Shown: positions 1 through 12,880 of the stretch, piece by piece
Layout: each line of letters begins with the position of its first letter
How positions within the stretch are numbered: the stretch's first letter is position 1
Source of the DNA: Chrysoperla carnea
Taxonomy: Eukaryota > Arthropoda > Insecta > Neuroptera > Chrysopidae
Length of the DNA: 64,000 bases
Assembly: GCF_905475395.1 (NCBI RefSeq)
Contig: NC_058337.1
Span: forward strand, 86,236,368 to 86,300,367
Direction of reading: 5' to 3'
The notes under the pieces: generated by a model
The model's database searches: none
Seen by the model: the letters and a program-made list of their open reading frames with translations, nothing else
Told to the model about the DNA's origin: nothing
Program-made: the position numbers and the translations under genes

Positions 1-3000
1 AAAACAGTGTCATGTTCAACACCTCCCGGCACACGGTTATCTGGTGATAATTCCTTAGGATCGTTACGATTGCAAGTATATTATACAGCGGATTGTGTGT
101 TTCCAAGTGTTGTTTATTATCCATTGAGAAATTTGTTGTTAGAAAGCGTTAATGTTCAAGTAAGTTTTGAAATTGTCTAATTTGTTTAGGGAAGATTATG
201 TATTTGTGAATCGGTTATGAAGTTTCTAGTTTTTTCAAAGAAGTTCTAAATTCTGGTAGATTTTCCAACAACATTCGACAAACCTGCTAAAGAAGACTAT
301 CTATTTTTTTTTAAATAAAATGACTTCGAATAAATATTTGCTGTTTACCAAAATTTTATTAAGTTTTATATGAATTTCTTAAGGCAGAACAAAACATTTT
401 TGTACAACCGCTGTGTTGAGATCTTAAAAATATTCTCGGATATACATTTTAAGATATTATTTACCAAAAACTCATATTTTGAAATAATGTGCCTAATATC
501 TCTCCATTGAGATTGTCATTTATTTTTTTTAAATTTTGCACTTTTTGTCGAAAAATTGGTAAAAGGGTATAGTCGTTGAAAAACATTTTCCTCCAAACAC
601 ATATTTTTCTGAAATAGTTAAACAATAGCGATTTTCACGTAACGTTTTGACGCCAGAAAAAACCTGTTTTCCTGGTATTTTAAATAGTTACCGGGCAATG
701 AAATAAAAACTGATAGTAAGTACCAGATAGTAAATATCTCATCCTAGACCAAAAAGTAATTTTCCCGAACCGTTTCACCATATTTGACTATTAATTTGTT
801 TTATTTATACGAAAATGATCGCTAACGTTTAACAATTTCAAAAAACTGCATTTCGTAGGAAAAGCCCAAGCCCGGAGTCTGGTTGCTGATCTTGATCCAT
901 AGCAGTCCGGATGCTTTACTACCTACTAAATACACAAACTATTATTCATGAATCATGTGAAACGTGTAATGCAAAATTCGAAAAGATAGTACATTTGAAG
1001 TGATTTATTATTATTTGTATTTATATTTGAGAACGATAAGAAATTTGAATGAAATAGAAATAAAATTTTGGCCCCTCCAAGAATACTTTAAATAATAATA
1101 GGCTTATTATACAATTTTTCTTATTTCGGGAACTTTAAATGAATTTAAAAAATATGTTAGCATGGGCAATCATAAAATTTTTTTAAAAAATAAAAAAGAT
1201 GGATAAGTGTTTTACCAAACTTGACAATTTAGTAAAGCCCCATAAGAATTTTTCCGAAAGGTACAACAGACATTTTCGATGAAAGGCAAATCATAACAAA
1301 TTTTAGCATACGATAAATTTATGTGGCGTCTTCGATGTCTTCCAACCTGAGAATAGGAAGTAAATAGTTTGATATTTAAAAGATAAAACTAATCTGATGA
1401 TAGATAGGTTGGCGCTCATTGATAGTTTCAAATTTTTCTAATTCAATATTATAATCAGTTGGCGACAAAGATTTGATATTAAGAGTTCGTTTAAACCAAA
1501 GCGGCACCGAGTAAGAAAGATTGTTCGATGTATATGTATGAGCACTCGTATCTACACTCTCTCTTGTTCAGCGCCACTTTGGTTTGAAAGAACTGTACAA
1601 TGTTATCAAAATATTTTATTGTTTTCAAAAAACTTAAGTAAATATATATTTCTGGAAATATTAGTAGCCCAACTATGGCTCAAACAGAAATTCTTTTGCC
1701 AACAGGTTTTAATGAAAAATTGATAATCTTATAAATAAAAAATTTATCTAATTTTAAACTTCAAATTTTCAAAACTCTCCGGTCGAGAATGCAATGGTGT
1801 GATTGTTCACAAATCTAGGAAATTGATTTCCACTCATATCGATCCAAATTTATGAAATTAGACGATACAAATAATACGCAGTTTGGACTAATGGTCAATT
1901 TGTGCGATAATTTAATAAAAAAAAAAAGATTCAATGATTAGTAAGTTTTAGGTATCAGGATTACATTCGCACGCTTTGCGTAGCATCCACAATTAATTCG
2001 GAACTTTAGGGAATACGGATGTTCTTTTGTTTTATTTTGAATTTCTGATATTAAATAAATCACAATAATTTAAAGGCACCTACAAAGTGACTTTGAACAA
2101 AATTTATATGTAGTTAAATATAAGAATGAGTTTAATTTAGAAACATTTTCGTAATGACGTTTTATCTTAATAATAATAACCTCTCAACATAAAATAGCTC
2201 ATCTAGCTAAATTTTCCCAGATAGTCTCCTATATTCTTTTAGATATCACAGATTTAATTTATTACTTACCTATTATATTTTGATCCAATTAATAATAGTT
2301 CTAAAAAAAAGAGATTTTGGACATATGAAAATCCCCCCTCTTCTTTTTCTCGTTAGGTCTGCTTATTTCCTACAGAAAAGTAAGAAAATCGGAATGATTT
2401 ATTTGTCCTACTTAATCTTATTAATGTGGTTTCCCAATGTTTCACTGTTGAACAATGAATTTTATGACTCATTAATGCTTCCTTATTTGTTTTATCATTT
2501 AGGGTTATGAAAGAATGATGTTCGTTTTTGATTTAATTATAGAATCAAAGGAGAATTTCTATTATTCATTCATTAATTATGACAATTCATTTTACCTATT
2601 AACGATGACATAAATACTATCAAAAATGAGAACTCTGGGGTATTTCGAATTAACTATCGCTTTTACCTCAAGCCACTAGATCAATTTTTGTATTATAAAT
2701 ACGTATTTCAACTACCATGCAGTCATCATCAGTATTAATTAGCTAATCGCAAAATATAAAATACAAACTTCGCACCAAATTCAATTTTAAATGTTTTGTA
2801 CCGTAGTGTTCCAATACCAGAAGCAATAAAGACGCTAGAAAATTGGCTTAAAAATAAAGAGTTGCACATTGATGAAGTAACGGAATGGACCTTTTCATTT
2901 CAATTACGATTCATTATTTTTTCGGACAGACAGTATTAAGTTGGACAAAGATACAAGATATTTGTTATTCATTTTATTTAACACGTCTGTGCATTAGACA

Positions 3001-4426
3001 AAATGTGCAGACCGTAACCAAATTAACAACGATTAAGCTAATTAATGCATACTGATGATGACTTCATGGTAGTTGAAATACGTATTTTTATAATACAAAT
3101 ATTGATCTAGGAAATAGGGACAAAATCGAAGGTTAATTAATGATGACATTTTATTAAATTGATGAATAGAGCTGCTCTTACTGTAAAAATTTTGGTAATG
3201 ATCATTATAGTAAGATCTAGCGAGATCAAATGCAGACAAAAAATTTTTCATGTTTATAATAAAATCCGCAAATTTTTATTTATGTTGCCGAAGTTTTCTT
3301 GAATCTACCAACAAGTACATAATCGTGAAAGATTTTTTGTTGAAATTTTATAATTTTCTAATAAAATGATTTAATTTTTCAGCCAATAACATCCAGTGCT
3401 GTATATATTCTTGGTGAAATTGTAACGAGTAAAATGGAAGCAGCTCAACCTCTTGTTAGGATATTTATGCATCATGGACAAATTGTACCTATTATTCGAG
3501 CTTTAGCAAATTTTGAAATATCCAAATTAACGTAAGTTGGTAGTATTTGTAAGATGACACATTCATTTTATTTCTCCAATATAATAAAAATAATTAGAAT
3601 GTAGAAAAAACTAATAACAAAAGAAATTCAAATAAGATGACAATAAAAAACCTTTGACGTTCGTCAAAAAACGTTAATAGATTATATTATTTCAGTAAAA
3701 AATAAAGTCGAACAAGTACTGAGTAATTTAAAGAACGAAATTCAAATAACAATCAGGAATAGGTAAAGATATTCAATAATACCATGGTAAATGTCAGCAT
3801 GGGTTACATGAATTAAAAGAAGCCAAAAAGTCCATATCGTTTCAAATTTAGCACTTTGAGCTCCGGCTAGCCAAGTTTTAATTTTAACGCCCAAATACAT
3901 TTTAAAGTAAACACCCTATTGGATATATAACCTAAGTTTCTTTAAAAGAGTGATTGTTTAAACAGTTTCAGATTGTATATGATTATTTTATTTATTTTAG
4001 AGACCCAACAACAATATTTCGTGGCAATACTTTAGTATCAAAAATGATGGATGAAGCAATGAAATTAGCTGGTTTACGGTACTTACATAAAACATTACGC
4101 CCTGCCATGGATTTAGTATTTTTAGAACGGAAACCGTGTGAGATAGATCCAACACGTGTACGTGATTCAAATGCAATTGAACAAAATCTAGCGAATTTAA
4201 CAGAATATGTTCGTATTGTTTTTGAAGCGATTGTACAAAGTGCTGTACATTGTCCATCACTAATGTGTCAAATATTTCACAATTTAAAAGAATGCGCAAC
4301 GAAATATTTTCCAGAGAATAAAGAAGTCCGATATTCTGTTATATCTGGTTTTATATTTTTACGGTTTTTTGCTCCGGCTATTTTGGGACCGAAGTTATTT
4401 GATATTACTAATGAACAAATTGTAAG

Positions 4427-4457
<31 letters not shown>

Positions 4458-7400
4458 TTAATTTAGTTAAATTAAGCTAAATTTTTACGTAATGAAAATG
4501 TAGTGACATCAGTGCTCTTATCAAGATATAGTAATATAAAAAGGACGGAGTTAATGTCGATTTTTTGTTGATATGTTACCTTTCTGACCAGCTTTAAGGC
4601 TCTTTCTTTGCGTTTCTAAATAGAGGAGTATCTTTGATGAGCTGAATTAATCAGTAACATGCTAATCAGTCTTCCTTCAAAAACTCACCCTCTTGAAAAG
4701 GTTCACTATGTCGAGCAATGACATTTGTAGCCGTGCATTTTGCCGCGCTCGTATGGCAATTTTTGACAACATAATTAATCATAGAAGTCGACTGTTTATT
4801 TCTGTCTTTCATTGTACTTGCAATTTAATTTTATTTCTTCTCTGGTTCGCTTTTTTGAGTACCAGGTTTGTGATTTGTTTCAAAACGCCAATTGTAGTCC
4901 ACGATGTAACTACAATAACAAACCAATAAAATACTTCATAGTGAACTTTTTAAACGGTGGCTTGCCCAAAATTTTATGTCGCGTGCAATTGGTTCGCCAA
5001 CCCTGTACATTAGATAGGGCGATTTTAAGAGAAAAATGTTATGACAGAATATAGCAGAGGGGCTACGAAATAGTTTATGTCGGTAACTGGTAAAATATGA
5101 AGGAAAATTTATATGTATCACCTAAATAGTCTATTTCCGATTATCTTTCTGTCCATCATCACGCTCAACTCAAAAACGAAATGAGATATCGTATTGAAAT
5201 TTTTTATATGATTTGAGTTCGTAAACGAGCAACAAAGGTCAATTTGGTAATGGGTCCAATCTTTTAAACCGTAACAGGTAGAAAAAAAGTTTTTATAGAT
5301 AAAATGTTCCTTATGAAAAATAAATCATTTTTGTTTGAAACATTTTTGTTCATCATCATTGTTTTTCATCATTTTAAGAGTGCAAATTTGTAATAAAATT
5401 TCTATTTTCTCCAAAACGATAAAAGTTAGAAGGTAGCAAATTTGTAGGTAGCTTCAAATTGTGAGTCTATTCATTCTAATTTTATACTAAACCCATCCAA
5501 CATTACTTGGAAAGTTCTTAAAAAGTTAATTCAGTTAGTTGTAATCTTCACTAACTTGCTTCTGTTAATATTTTTCGATCTATATAAATTATCATTAATC
5601 ATAATGATTTCACCGAATTCGATTCTAATAAGAAATTTCGAGATAATGCGTATATATGCACCTACATTTTATAAGTGTTGAATCAATACGAATACTCAAA
5701 TATGTGATGAGAATTCTGCATTTTTCTCATAGTAAAGAAAAATTTACATAAATAATTTTATATTTTAGGACCATCAAACAAATAGAACGTTAACATTAAT
5801 TTCAAAAACAATACAATCATTGGGTAACCTTGTTAGCGCTCGATGTGCACAACAAACTTGTAAAGAAGGTTATATGGAACGAGTGCATAAAGCTTTTGCC
5901 ACAGAAACACATATACAAGCGTTAAGACAATTTTTAGAAATAATTTCTGCTAGTTCGAATCCAGAAAGCAGTGCCATAGATACGCCAGTAGTTTTAAAAG
6001 AAGGGTATGTATAGTAAATGAGGTGTTTTTCCAGCATCAAATTTCTGTCACATTTCTTGCCTCCTTGCCTATTATTCAACGACCCACAAATCTATTTTCT
6101 CTTTGTAATTCTAAACATATTACAAATTTTTTCGTAATATTTCATCCCAAAAAAATCAATTTGCCAAAAAAAAAAAAAAACGAAAAACGTGACTTAAATT
6201 CGCATCATTTCTCGAAATGTTGACAAAGGAAAACGAATCAAAGTATTAATATTGGAATATTTTTTTTGGCTACATATTGACAAAATTTTCTTTTTTTATT
6301 TTCTCTTGCTTTAAAAAATATAATCAGGAAAAATTATATGTGAGTAAAAATATTTATTAATTAAAAGAAAAGATTGGATTGATATAATTATTTCTTTAAT
6401 TTGGTGATTGTTTTTTTGTTTATAGAGTAATGATCAAAAGAGCGCAGGGACGAAAACGTTTTGGTAGAAAAAACTTTAAACAGCGATATTTCAGACTGAC
6501 TACACACGATCTCACTTATTCAAAAACCAAAGGTAATTTTTTTTACAACTTAATTTGTATTGAATTGCTGTTAAACATTTTTTTTTTTCTTATAGGAAAA
6601 GATCCGCTTTGTGTAATACCATTAGCGGATATTTTAGCTGTTGAAAGATTGAATGAAAATTCTTTTAAAATGAAAAATATGTTTCAAATTGTGCAAAACG
6701 AACGTACACTTTATATACAAGCTGGTAATTGTGTAGAACAAAAAGGGTGGGTTGATTTATTAACAAAACTTTGCCAAAGTAATGACAATCGATTGCAACG
6801 TTATCATCCAAGCGCTTATCTTAATGGTCATTGGTTGTGGTGAGTATTTTTGTTTATTTTTTTTTAAATATAAGAATAAAGATATTAGAGGTGTTAGCGA
6901 GATCAACCTTGCACTTTTACCAACTGATATGACAGCTATGACACTATTCACAGCTTGTAGAGTACATGCCTATCGATAGCATTTTAGTAGTAGTGTCCCT
7001 AAGTCAAAGTGGCTCGACAACAGTTGTGTGCAAAATCATTACATTTATTTAAACATCGGATTTTATGGAAGAAATAATCCGAAAACAAATATGAAGGTGC
7101 TTATATCCCAGGTATGCTTTTTGTTCAAAGGAGAGTAAAAAAAATTTCGCCATTTTCAGCCAAATAGGCTTGGTATCTATGGTAGTGAAAAAGCTATAGA
7201 TAAACATAGACTAATGATCAGGTATATGGCTGAACCAAAAATTGTATTGTATTGGCTTAGCTCTTACTCTAATAATAAGTAATTTTTTATTTCAACGAAC
7301 CAATCGAAACGATTTTCGAACACACAGATGAACAAACGATGTTAAAACCCATAATCAATGCAGATATGACTAATAGAAGACAATTTTTTTCTTGTTATAG

Positions 7401-8805
7401 TTGTAACATAACAAACGAACTAGCATCAGGATGCAGTCTGGTATCTTCTAATGAAACAAATTTACACACTTCACTGGATCCAAATCGGGATCTAGAACGA
7501 ATATATTCATTAATTGTTACGCACAAAGAACGTTTAAATGCATTTACAATACGTTGTGAAAATCAAGCTGTATACAATGGAGAAATATGTATACGACCTG
7601 GTTATTATATCGATGATGTACCATCATGCTTTAAAACAATCAAACAATTGAAGGATATCACGTGTAATTTACAAGAAATACATAGTACTTATCAAAAAAC
7701 TGTTGCTAGAGAAACCAAATATGGAAGCAAGTAAGTCTTAATTATTTTTTGTATATGTATATATCATCTGGACAGGGTGCGAAAAGCAATTCTAAATTGA
7801 ATGTCCATCCAAAAACTTTATTAGCATTTTTGGATTCGATGTACCGTAAAGGAAATGCGGCTTCGTTAAATTATCAGTTGTAATTTTTAGAATTTCTCAA
7901 TTAATATTAATCAAATTGAAATTTTTATAATCTGCAATGCTTTAGAAAACAAATTTAACTCAGTATTTGACTAATATTAGACGAGAAATTTTCAAAAATA
8001 CAAAAGGTGATTAACAAAACCCATAATTCGTATTCACTCGATTTACTTGAATTCAATAAATCTTTGTTTCACATGCCATTTTTTTTAAATCTCTACTCTT
8101 AAAATACGTCACGCAAAAGGCCGAAGGGAAGGATATTGCTTAGGGTGACGAATTGTGACATAAAGAAAAGAGTTTATAGGAAAACATTTAATTTAAGATT
8201 TTGGTTATTATTAAAACGGAGGAATAGAAATCGTCACGAAAAAAAAGCCGAAGTTTTGCGTGCCATAATTTATAAATTATTCCAAACTATATTCACCTTC
8301 TTTTTCTTCGAAGGGAATTCTGTTTATTTTATGTTAAATTATTGATATTTACCTCAATATTTTAATGTATAACGTCTGTTTTATTATCTGTTTGGGAGGA
8401 AATATAAATCTTTGAAATATTCTAAAAAATGCATATTTTTATATTAGTTCTTATTCGTAAAATGAAAGAAAAAAGGAAAACTATCAAAATTTTTTCTAAA
8501 TATGCTGATGAATTTTTCATTTACAACGGCTTAGTGCAATACCTTATTTTAGTAAGATACATCAATCTTCCCGAGTTATTCTTTTATTCAACCGTTTCAT
8601 ATACATGTTTGTTTATTAATTAAATTCCCACTTCCCAAAGTTTTCTAATACTTGAATTTTATTTAAAAAATGCAGGTCAATTTAAATGAACTAATTATAA
8701 AAATTTTGTTTTAGGCAAGCACCAATCGGTGATGATAATTATTTACATTTAGCAGCTCGTTCAAATTTAGACACAACAATCCCATGGCGATACATAGATA
8801 CTTGA
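1..8805 (+). CDS. RasGAP1: Ras GTPase-activating protein, Gap1/RASA2-3 type (3' half of gene)
   Basis: Accelerates GTP hydrolysis by Ras at the membrane, so it damps receptor tyrosine kinase signalling. Eight exons are visible: 1-159, 3383-3531, 4001-4421, 5769-6004, 6426-6532, 6596-6839, 7401-7730 and 8715-8805. All have GT-AG borders and phases that join into one 578-codon frame ending in TGA. The upstream part, expected to hold the C2 domains, lies outside the window. Seen in order: a RasGAP domain with IFRGNTL (the arginine-finger position, codon 4020-4022) and the [15 protein letters not shown] motif near 4352; a PH domain from about 6426 ([18 protein letters not shown]); then a BTK-type zinc motif (HPS...CC...GC) split by the 6839/7401 intron. 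This order is that of Drosophila Gap1 and vertebrate RASA2/3. The long introns (1 and 3) carry repeat fragments. Family call is sure; the exact orthologue is a little less so. Confidence 0.93.
2675..3110. repeat. Inverted repeat (about 75-bp arms) enclosing a Penelope-like RT scrap
   Basis: Arms at about 2675-2748 and 3032-3110 are reverse complements of each other with few mismatches; both carry a stretch reading TCAACTACCATG or its complement. The region lies in intron 1 of the RasGAP gene. Between the arms, 2796-2939 (+) stays open and encodes [14 protein letters not shown], which resembles the start of a Penelope-like reverse transcriptase domain. Penelope-like elements are often bounded by long repeats in inverted or tandem order, so the arms may be their termini. 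The RT assignment rests on one short motif. Confidence 0.6.
2796..2939 (+). mobile_element. Penelope-like element reverse transcriptase fragment
   Basis: An open stretch of 47 codons ending in TAA at 2937-2939. It contains [19 protein letters not shown] followed by HIDEVTEW, like the segment that precedes the palm motifs in Penelope-like reverse transcriptases. No catalytic residues remain, so this is a dead fragment. It sits between the arms of an inverted repeat in a host intron. Identification is from memory of the family pattern and is tentative. Confidence 0.45.
5155..5362 (+). repeat. Family A dispersed repeat, diverged internal fragment
   Basis: Contains the ordered landmarks of family A (described at 45236-45890): CTCAAAAACGAAA, a run like GAGTTCGTAAACGAGCAAC, a GGTCCAATC/AAACCGTAAC stretch and TTTGTTTGAAACATTTTT. 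It lacks both ends. It lies in intron 3 of the RasGAP gene and is the most diverged of the longer copies. Confidence 0.7.
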
Positions 8806-8886
8806 AAATACTTATAGATTGTATCATAATGATATGTTTGATATATTTTATAAAAGAAATGTTAAGGTCCATTTTCCAAAAATGAA

Positions 8887-8892
8887 AATAAA
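8887..8892 (+). promoter_or_regulatory. Polyadenylation signal AATAAA of the RasGAP gene
   Basis: A canonical AATAAA lies 82 bases after the stop codon and is the first good candidate. AT-rich sequence yields such hexamers by chance, so position is the main support. Confidence 0.5.
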
Positions 8893-11800
8893 TTAATAAT
8901 GATAAAAAAATATATTTTCATAAAAATTTAAATAATATTGGTACAAAAATTTGTGTCAAACAATATTTTTTATTGTTTAATAGTATCTACTGGGTCAATG
9001 TTTACGATTTATGAAGATTAAACTGCGATTAAGCGTTAATTTTTTTGTGTTTATGTGATGTATCATTACAAACAAAAATTATATTTCTGTTAGAACTTTG
9101 ATTGGAGCTTGTTAGAGCATCAGTACTAAAACCAATTGAAGTTTTTAACATTGAAAGGAGGTTTGGAAATTTTTGACGAATCTAAATATATAGATTTTTA
9201 GATAAAATATTAATTTGTTTTAAAAAAAGAAAGCTCTATAATTTGGTCAAATTTTTCGCTAAAACATAACAGCGAATCTTTGACCGATAATTCAGTGAAT
9301 TTTAAGATAGTTGGTTAAATTAAAACTGCTGAAGATTATTCAAATAGATCTCGACACAAACTTGGAATCAAGGCCACGAATTGTTCCATATTTACAACTA
9401 TAACGCATGTTCAAATGCTAATCTTTGGCGATTAAAGCATCATAATTTAAAGTAGTGAAGTCTTGAAGAAACCTTGAAAGGTAGCCTATCGTTAGAGGTA
9501 TACAAATTAATGTGCTGGGCAAGGTTTTTAGTTTGTGCTTTCTTTAAACAAAAAGTTAAGGTTGAATTATTCTTAAAAAGTGAAAATTACCTACAGCAAA
9601 CAAAATAATTCGTTAGAATCAGTAATATCAATACTATCCGTAAGTTCACATTTTTTAACATAAAGCACAATCAATATGAACAAAAGATCGATGTTTGTAA
9701 TTCCCGTAGCCTCTGCTAATCTGTTCATGAAGTATGAATATAAGCTCTGCCCTCTGTGAATAACAAGCATTTTTCCATTTGGATAAAAATAAGTCTAGTT
9801 TGCAAACCATATTAAAAGTTCAAATATTTCTTAATTTTAAATTATCTACGTCTACAAAATTTTAAGAACCAATTCCATCAACTTTGATTAAATAGTTAAG
9901 CATCGGTTGAAACTTAACACCTAAATAAATGTATGTCACTAATATTAAAATTTAGTCACTTAATGAAATTATCGATTGCTTGATAAATTCATTTGTTTAA
10001 TGCGTAACCAAGTTGACAAGACAAGAGGCGTAGACAAATGAACGTCAAAACGAGACTGTCCGCTTACGTAGTGTGAATACCATAACTTCATGCCAATTAA
10101 GTCTTAAACTGAAATCTACTTAATCAACAATTGAAACGAGTTGATAGAATCGGGTTTAGATAAAAAAAAATTTATAAAACAATAATTAATTAATTTTATA
10201 CATTTTTATACTTAAAATTTGTTGTTTTTTTAAATGTAAATTATAATTAATAATTTCAGTAAATGTGTTTTTAATAGCGTACAAGATAGTGATTCTTTTA
10301 GAACAATAGCTCTATTAACTACGTTGTGTTCTGTATAAAGAGGTAAAAACATTGATCTAGTTGTATATTTAATTTTATATAATTAATTAGTCTTCCTTTT
10401 TTAATTAATTTGTAAATGTAAGTTTTTTAAAGAACTTTATGTTATTTAAGTACATATTTGTATTTATTTTAATAAGTGTTATTGTATTAAAAAAAATTTA
10501 ATTTTTTTTTCCTGTTGTCTCTTTTTCAAAAACAAAATATTACTGTATGTATTTAAATAAAATCAGCAGGAAATTTTGGTACTTCAATTAAAATAATCGA
10601 TACGTTAAATGTAACGCATAATACAAGTACACAAATTGTATTTTTACTGTTACTTAAAAAATATATTTTTCCATATAATCGACTTGGAAAAATGTCATTT
10701 TTTTGTCATAATGTTAATTATTTCGTAAACATAGTAATTAATATTAAGTATTCGGAACAAATTATGCTGATTTACACTTAAACTACACCGTAAAAAATAA
10801 TTTATAAAATTAAGGCTGTTGTCTTGCAACCATATTGTCAACAACTTTTGGTTTATATGCGCGGTATTAAGGTATATAAGTTTGTAGTGAAATAAAGTAT
10901 ACGTTTTGCCGATTACTGTAACACACAACTGTTTCATCTCATACAACTGCTACTATAGTTATTTCCGTTACAATTAAAATACTCTAACTATGGTTGTTTC
11001 TGTTCAACAATAAATTAGTTTAACTTTGCGTTTTTATATCTAAACAGTGAAACGGTCAATAAATTTTCACTCAAAGCTTTACAAATACATCAATGATCAA
11101 TAGTTTAATTAAGTTTATCTCGCGTTAGAGAGGGTCAATCGACTTCAACTTTTAATGATAATTGTATTATAACATCCTTAATAAGTATACAAACATTTAG
11201 AATTTTCCGACAATGTCCATAACAAGACATTCAGCCTTAACAAAACGATATTCGCCTAAAATATTTTGCCGAAAACAGCTCGACTATTAAACTACCCATA
11301 CTCTACGAAGTTTAAAGTAGTATGTGACGTTTTTTTAACTTCCGTTAAATGAAATTAACGTATTGGTTATTTTATTGGAATAAGTACGATAACTGTGAAT
11401 GAAAACACTTAACAAATCAATTTAATAATACCCCTATTTTGCCTTTTTTTACCCAGTAATATTATTTGGCGAGAAAAATTTGCAATTACTCGAGTGCCTT
11501 TTGAATTAAATAGGAATGAAAATATTAATTTCAATACTCTATTTTTGAGATATATTTTTGTTGCTCAAAATTTTCCTTTTTTAGACTTCTTGTAATGTAT
11601 TTTTGTGGAAAGTAAAAAACCAATATTTTTTGCTATTTAAAAGAAGCCAAAATTTAAAAATAGAGAATTGACGTGACAGACATGTGTCGTATTAATAATA
11701 ATAAATGCAAATCCAAGAATTTTGGTCACAATATATTTTTGATTAATAAACGCTTTTTTATTAAATTAACGCTAGTATAAAATTAAGTATCGAATATCCG

Positions 11801-12765
11801 TCTTTATAACAATTTTCCAATTTTTCAGCAATATTATTCATACCTGTATATTGTCAGGGTGATTTTCTTTTTGTAAAGAAGGCTTTTTGTAAACTATACA
11901 TATAATTTTAAAAGTTTTTTTTTTTGTTATTAAAATTAATAATTATATTAGTAATAATTAAAAAATAATGTACAAAATAATAATTTATTAAAAATTTTTT
12001 AACGTTAATATTTTTTTCAAATCTGTACAGTGTATATTAAGTAACAATATAAATGGAAAATAATAATTTTCTTTCATGTTTTTTTATTTTAATGTAAAAT
12101 TTTAATATATATATTAATAAAACATGTTTTAAAGCGAATAGAAAAACCCATCATTAAGTCATTCATTGCAAACAATTATTACAAAATTAAAACACACAAA
12201 TGAAATACATTGTCGTAAATGAAAAGTTTTAGATAATTTTTATAATTTAGGGTATTTTAATTTTTTTAATTATTAATTATACGTATTTTTAGATAAGAAT
12301 TTAATAATATTTTTGTACGTTTAGAAAGTAATTTTAAATCAAATTTGTATTGGTAAATTTAAAAACAATTTTTATAATTCCTTTTAAAGATCACATAGTT
12401 TTGATTAATTTAAAACTACTCGAATGAATTTATATTTAACGAACGAAAAAAAGTTCATATGAACAAATGTGTGCAATCGCAATAGTTCTAAGATCCACGG
12501 CGGACGCCTATGGCTATGTGTAAAATGTATGTACTAAATTTCATCGTAGAAAAAAAGGAGGATTTTCTTAATACTTTACTATCCTGTACCTTAAACAGAG
12601 CGTTTGAACACATACGTTAATACGAAATTTTCTTCATAAAATTTGCTCAGAATATGCAAATTTTTTTATACTAACGAAACAACTTGTATAGTATGATAAT
12701 ATTCAAATATTAAGTTATCTACACTTCTATACTAATTATATAAAGAGAAAAGATTTGATTTTTTG

Positions 12766-12880
12766 TTTTTGTTTGTAGTGGATAAACTCAAAAACTACTG
12801 AATCGATTTTAAAAATACCTATAGAAAATTACATTATGAGCGAGTAACAAAAATACTAGGGTTCCGCACCAAAAATGAAA
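12766..12880 (+). repeat. Dispersed insect repeat fragment
   Basis: Contains AACTCAAAAACTACTGAATC followed by GATTTTAAAAA, an AAATTACATTATGAGCGAG stretch and AGGGTTCCGCACC. This wording recurs in repeats of many insects. No ends or coding sequence are visible, and I cannot name the element class. Confidence 0.45.

Noticed and set aside
3997-4299. 100-codon minus-strand frame
   Set aside because: Antisense shadow of the conserved RasGAP exon 4001-4421.
4693-5054. Two overlapping open frames of about 80 codons in RasGAP intron 3
   Set aside because: No recognisable domain, and composition typical of random AT-rich frames; treated as intron.
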